Shown piece after piece: positions 60,601 to 64,000 of a stretch of DNA of 64,000 bases. The translations under genes and the position numbers were made by a program. The notes under the pieces are model-generated. The model had not been told where the DNA came from, made no database searches, and saw only the letters and a list, made by a program, of their open reading frames with translations. This DNA comes from Fratercula arctica (taxonomy: Eukaryota > Chordata > Aves > Charadriiformes > Alcidae). The stretch lies in the NCBI GenBank assembly GCA_947846985.1, contig CANTUZ010000026.1, positions 56,898,730 through 56,962,729 on the forward strand, in the 5' to 3' direction. Within the stretch, counting starts at the first letter, position 1, and the number at the start of each line of letters is the position of its first letter.

Positions 60601-63600
60601 AACCTATTTACATTTAATTTGTTATTTATTTTTCTAATTTAGTAAAAACTGTCTCCTGCCTTTTCATATGTCCTCTCAAATTATCTGTTTTAGCTTCTAC
60701 TTTCCCTTGTCATCCCCACACATCCCATTTCCTTCCTTTTTTTAAAAAATTCACTTTAAACTATATCCTTCTTGGGAGGTCCCAGATCTCTGAAGGAAGT
60801 GGGGGCTGCCCCAAGTCTTGAGTACTCTTTCCCCCTTCCAGACACAGACCAGTGGGAACAAAAGTTGACAAGAATGTTTTCCATCATTGTTACGTATTCC
60901 CCTAAAGACATTACCCAAGCAATGCAAGGCAGAAGCAACGGGACAAGTCGTCTGCTGGCAAGAAATTCTGTCTCACTTCTTTGACCCAATCTGGAAATAT
61001 TTGTGGGTGGTGGTACTCAATGGAAGCTCCAGACATAAGAAGCTTGTGATCCTTGGCCCTGTGCACCTGTCTGGGTTACTTCTCTGAGGCTTAGTTGTTC
61101 ATCACTACACACACACACAAAATAAAAAATGAAAAGTCTCCTGTGGAGCCCTTCAGAGAGCTTTTTTCCCAATTGGACAAAATTTCACCCAGTTTTTCCT
61201 AAATAATCTGTTTAGTTTATGAAATTTCGGAAAATCAGTTCTTTCACTGCTGACTTAGTAGTAACAGGGACACTGTGCTACTAACCAGACATATTTATCC
61301 TAGAGATTGAATTAAACCTCACAAAAATCTTTAAGAAAACTGGCAGTACAAATAGACCTAACCGGAACAACATGTCTATCCCATGACTCCTACAAGATCA
61401 ACAGAATCAGTGTTAGAATAAACTAGAATTTTTTCATCAATTATTCTCAAATTCAATCATCCCTTTGGAACAAACCCCACAGTCATAACAAAGCAAAAAC
61501 CACCACTATCTTCAAAGGGATAAAATAGCATAAGCTGGACCCAAGTAGTGAGTACATCCAGAGCTTACTAGTATGAAAGTGTCAGCAACAAGTAGACATT
61601 TGGTCTGGACAGAAGTAAAAGATAGGTAATACAGAGCAGTAAAAAATTTAGGTTAGATCATGGAGTATATGGACATGAACTGAGGGACCTCATACCCATG
61701 AATCCAACAAATGAATTGCAACTGAACATTGCTTTATGTCTATACAAACAGCTCATTTACACACAAAAACTGCAGATGAAAGAAAGAAATTATTTGTAGC
61801 TCAGCCTGTTGCCAGACTTGTTGCACGTTTCACTTACAGTAGCCTCATGATGCCACCAAATGCACATTGCTGTCTGGAGGTAAATGGTATAGTAACATAG
61901 TCATCTCAGGAACACCTGTAACACTTGTGTAAAATGTGAGTCCTCAGTCCACCTCTGTGCAGATAAGAGTTATTCTGAACTGGTTACAACACTGTCTGGG
62001 TCATCTCAACCCAAGCCATTGGGCAGGGGAGGCATAGTCTCTAGGCTCTCAGTTATTTACTACTTGCATCGCTACAACTCCCCCACTCCAAAACCTTCAG
62101 TCCATCGCTGGGTCAGTCAGCAATTTTTCTTTTTCCTCTCAGGCTGCTTCTGTTTCTGCACCCTTGCCTGTGCTTGGTAAAGGCAGCAGTGGAAGCTGTA
62201 AAGCATTGCCAGCAGAGAGTCTGATTCTTTTTTGTGGATGCATTTCCACCTGAAGGAAGGGTAGCTCTCTTCTGCTGGACTCTCATGCGCTTTTCTTTCT
62301 ACACTGGGCAATGCAACTACAGCTTTCTCTCACTAAGCATTTTGTAATGCAAAGGTGGCCCTGAACAACATTCTCATCTCACTCCTCATGAAGTATATAC
62401 AAAATATTGCCTAAACAGTCTCCTTTCTTGAGATTTACTTACATCAACTCAAGCACTGTTGCATACTTCAACTTTGGGTTTCCACTTGTTTTAGTGGATC
62501 CTAGAGTTTCCACTAACATCGATTTCAAGCTCCCCCTGCATAGTCATATGCCACTACTGCTTGGGCAGCACGCACTTACCAGTTTATCTTGCCCGTTTTG
62601 TCCTTCTCACACCTTCCCTTGCTCCAGCACAGGCTCCCCACGGCTATGGTTCCCGTCACGTGCCCACCAGAGGAAACTCACCCCTTTGCAGTGGTTTCAC
62701 AGGTTTCATGGAGTGGGGAACGAGGACACAGTGCACCAGATTCACTGCTGCTTGGTGGGGAAAGATGCTGAAATGTGGCTTCACAGCGCAAATTGGGAGG
62801 GTAATGCGAACTTTTCCATTCTGGCAATAAAAAGTGTGAAAATTGTGAGCAATATGGAAATAAAATGTTGTATTCCCCAAGCAGGGAACTGGGTCATATT
62901 AAATTTACACATTAGGAATCAACCGGCCTTGATGGCAGATGAAGTGTTCCTGCTTCATAAATAAAGTAACATGCACCACTGCACAAATGGCTGAAAACAT
63001 GTTTCCTTGCTCTGTTTTTGGGGCCCAGTTTCCCATAAAACCTGAACAGCCTGACTAGTACCAACGGCAAAAGCAGAGCTGGAGGACATGATGACAGAGG
63101 GGATAGCAGAGCAGCAACCTTATAAACAACGTGTGTGCAGTCTTGTTCACACAAGCTCTCTCTTAGGAGCAGTGATGTTCTCCTACTTGTTGAGAGCACA
63201 GCCTCCAGCAGGACATGGATCTGACAACTGGCTCTGTTGAGCATGAGGACTTTCTTCTTTCCTACAGTTTCTAAGGGAAAACTGAGGCCAGCCTGTTCGC
63301 CATCAAAATGTAGTCACTTTGGGAAGTTTGTTTTGGAAGGAAATAAAATAAAAATCACAAACCAATCACTGTGGCATTTTTAAAAAGAAATGCTTTTGTG
63401 TTCTGGGTGAATGATGGTATCTTGCATTTTAAGTACACAACTACCAAATTGGATAATATGTTTCAATGAACTAAGGAAACACCAGTCTAGTGTCTCACCT
63501 CTTGGGGAAGCTTTGTTTGGAAGGGCAGTTTGATAGGGAGAACAGGATGAGGGCAAGGGAGAAAATAACGAGCACCCTGGAAACAGGGAGACATGCTGGA

Positions 63601-64000
63601 CAGCACTCCGTGCAGAAGCTCTGTATGCCTGGGTACCACTGTCCTCCAGGGTGCCTCCCAGTACCCTAGAGATGTAAGCTCCAGCCACAGGCATCATCTC
63701 CTTCCATGAATCTCTTCCAAACCCATCCCACTTTCTAGCATAAGGTGATTTCCAGAGATTTTAAACCGTTCTATTGCCACCTAGAAAATTCCCTTCTCTG
63801 CCAGGAGATGAGGGGAACCAGTTTCTTACCAGCTCCAGTAAAAGTCCCTGACCTGAACTGGGAATAGCCCCTCAAGGTTTAAGAAACAATGTCATTTCCA
63901 TAGATGGATTTCATCAGCTCCTGTGGAGAAGAGCCAAGGTGAGCAAGCTCCGCTGCATGGCTGAACCGTTGCACTCCTGTGCAGTCCTGGGTGTGTGACC
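54613..64000. other. Non-genic unique DNA with the longest open frame
   Basis: No gene or transposon is recognised. Simple repeats are minor: T14 at 55405-55418 and a 13-base AC run at 61107-61119. The longest open frame in the window, 185 codons at 62407-62964 on the plus strand, has no domain, signal peptide or clear membrane segment that I recognise, and its stop codon overlaps an AATAAA hexamer at 62960-62965. I treat it as probably non-coding and discuss it as a finding. Short frames between 56.8 and 57.4 kb and 60.7 and 61.1 kb overlap on both strands and look like chance. Confidence 0.6.
61107..61119. repeat. Short (AC)n run
   Basis: Thirteen bases of alternating A and C; the only CA-type dinucleotide repeat I noticed. 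It is short for a variable microsatellite. Confidence 0.8.

Overview
The window reads as avian nuclear DNA with no recognisable gene. Three repeats carry the assignment. The first is a CR1 LINE 3' end at 34276-34896, with the bird-type 3' UTR and an ATTCTATG-like tail. The second is an older, reversed CR1 relic at 53752-54125. The third is a complete solo LTR of an ERV-L-like retrovirus at 17139-17941, with the TGTCCTGGTTT-type terminus common in birds. I cannot name the species from the sequence. The LTR type suggests, weakly, a bird outside the chicken lineage.

Layout: 1-17133 is AT-rich, non-repetitive DNA broken by a 175-bp pyrimidine tract (9399-9573), a TA-rich block (about 9837-9916) and short A/T runs. 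At 17134-17946 lies the solo LTR in minus orientation, flanked by a perfect 5-bp duplication, with its own TATA box and polyadenylation signal. From 17947 to 34275 there is more unique DNA with microsatellites: (ACC)6, (TTA)17, A26, TTTTA and AAC/AAT runs. At 34276-34896 lies the CR1 copy in plus orientation. From 34897 to 53751 there is unique DNA with a 42-base T run, two short tandem duplications, a GC-richer patch near 47.7-48.3 kb and a 33-base T run. At 53752-54612 lies a small cluster of two CR1 relics in opposite orientations. From there to 64000 I see nothing but unique DNA and short open frames.

The open reading frames are short and overlap on both strands. They lack recognisable domains, except for the CR1 reverse transcriptase tail. 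The longest, 185 codons at 62407-62964, is not clearly beyond chance. I found no rRNA, tRNA, CRISPR array or bacterial-type operon. The window is best described as a gene desert or part of a very large intron. Any function here is more likely regulatory: two compact clusters of homeodomain-, POU- and CRE-like motifs (10745-10910 and 20581-20660) are the best candidates, as inference only. I found no convincing undescribed system.
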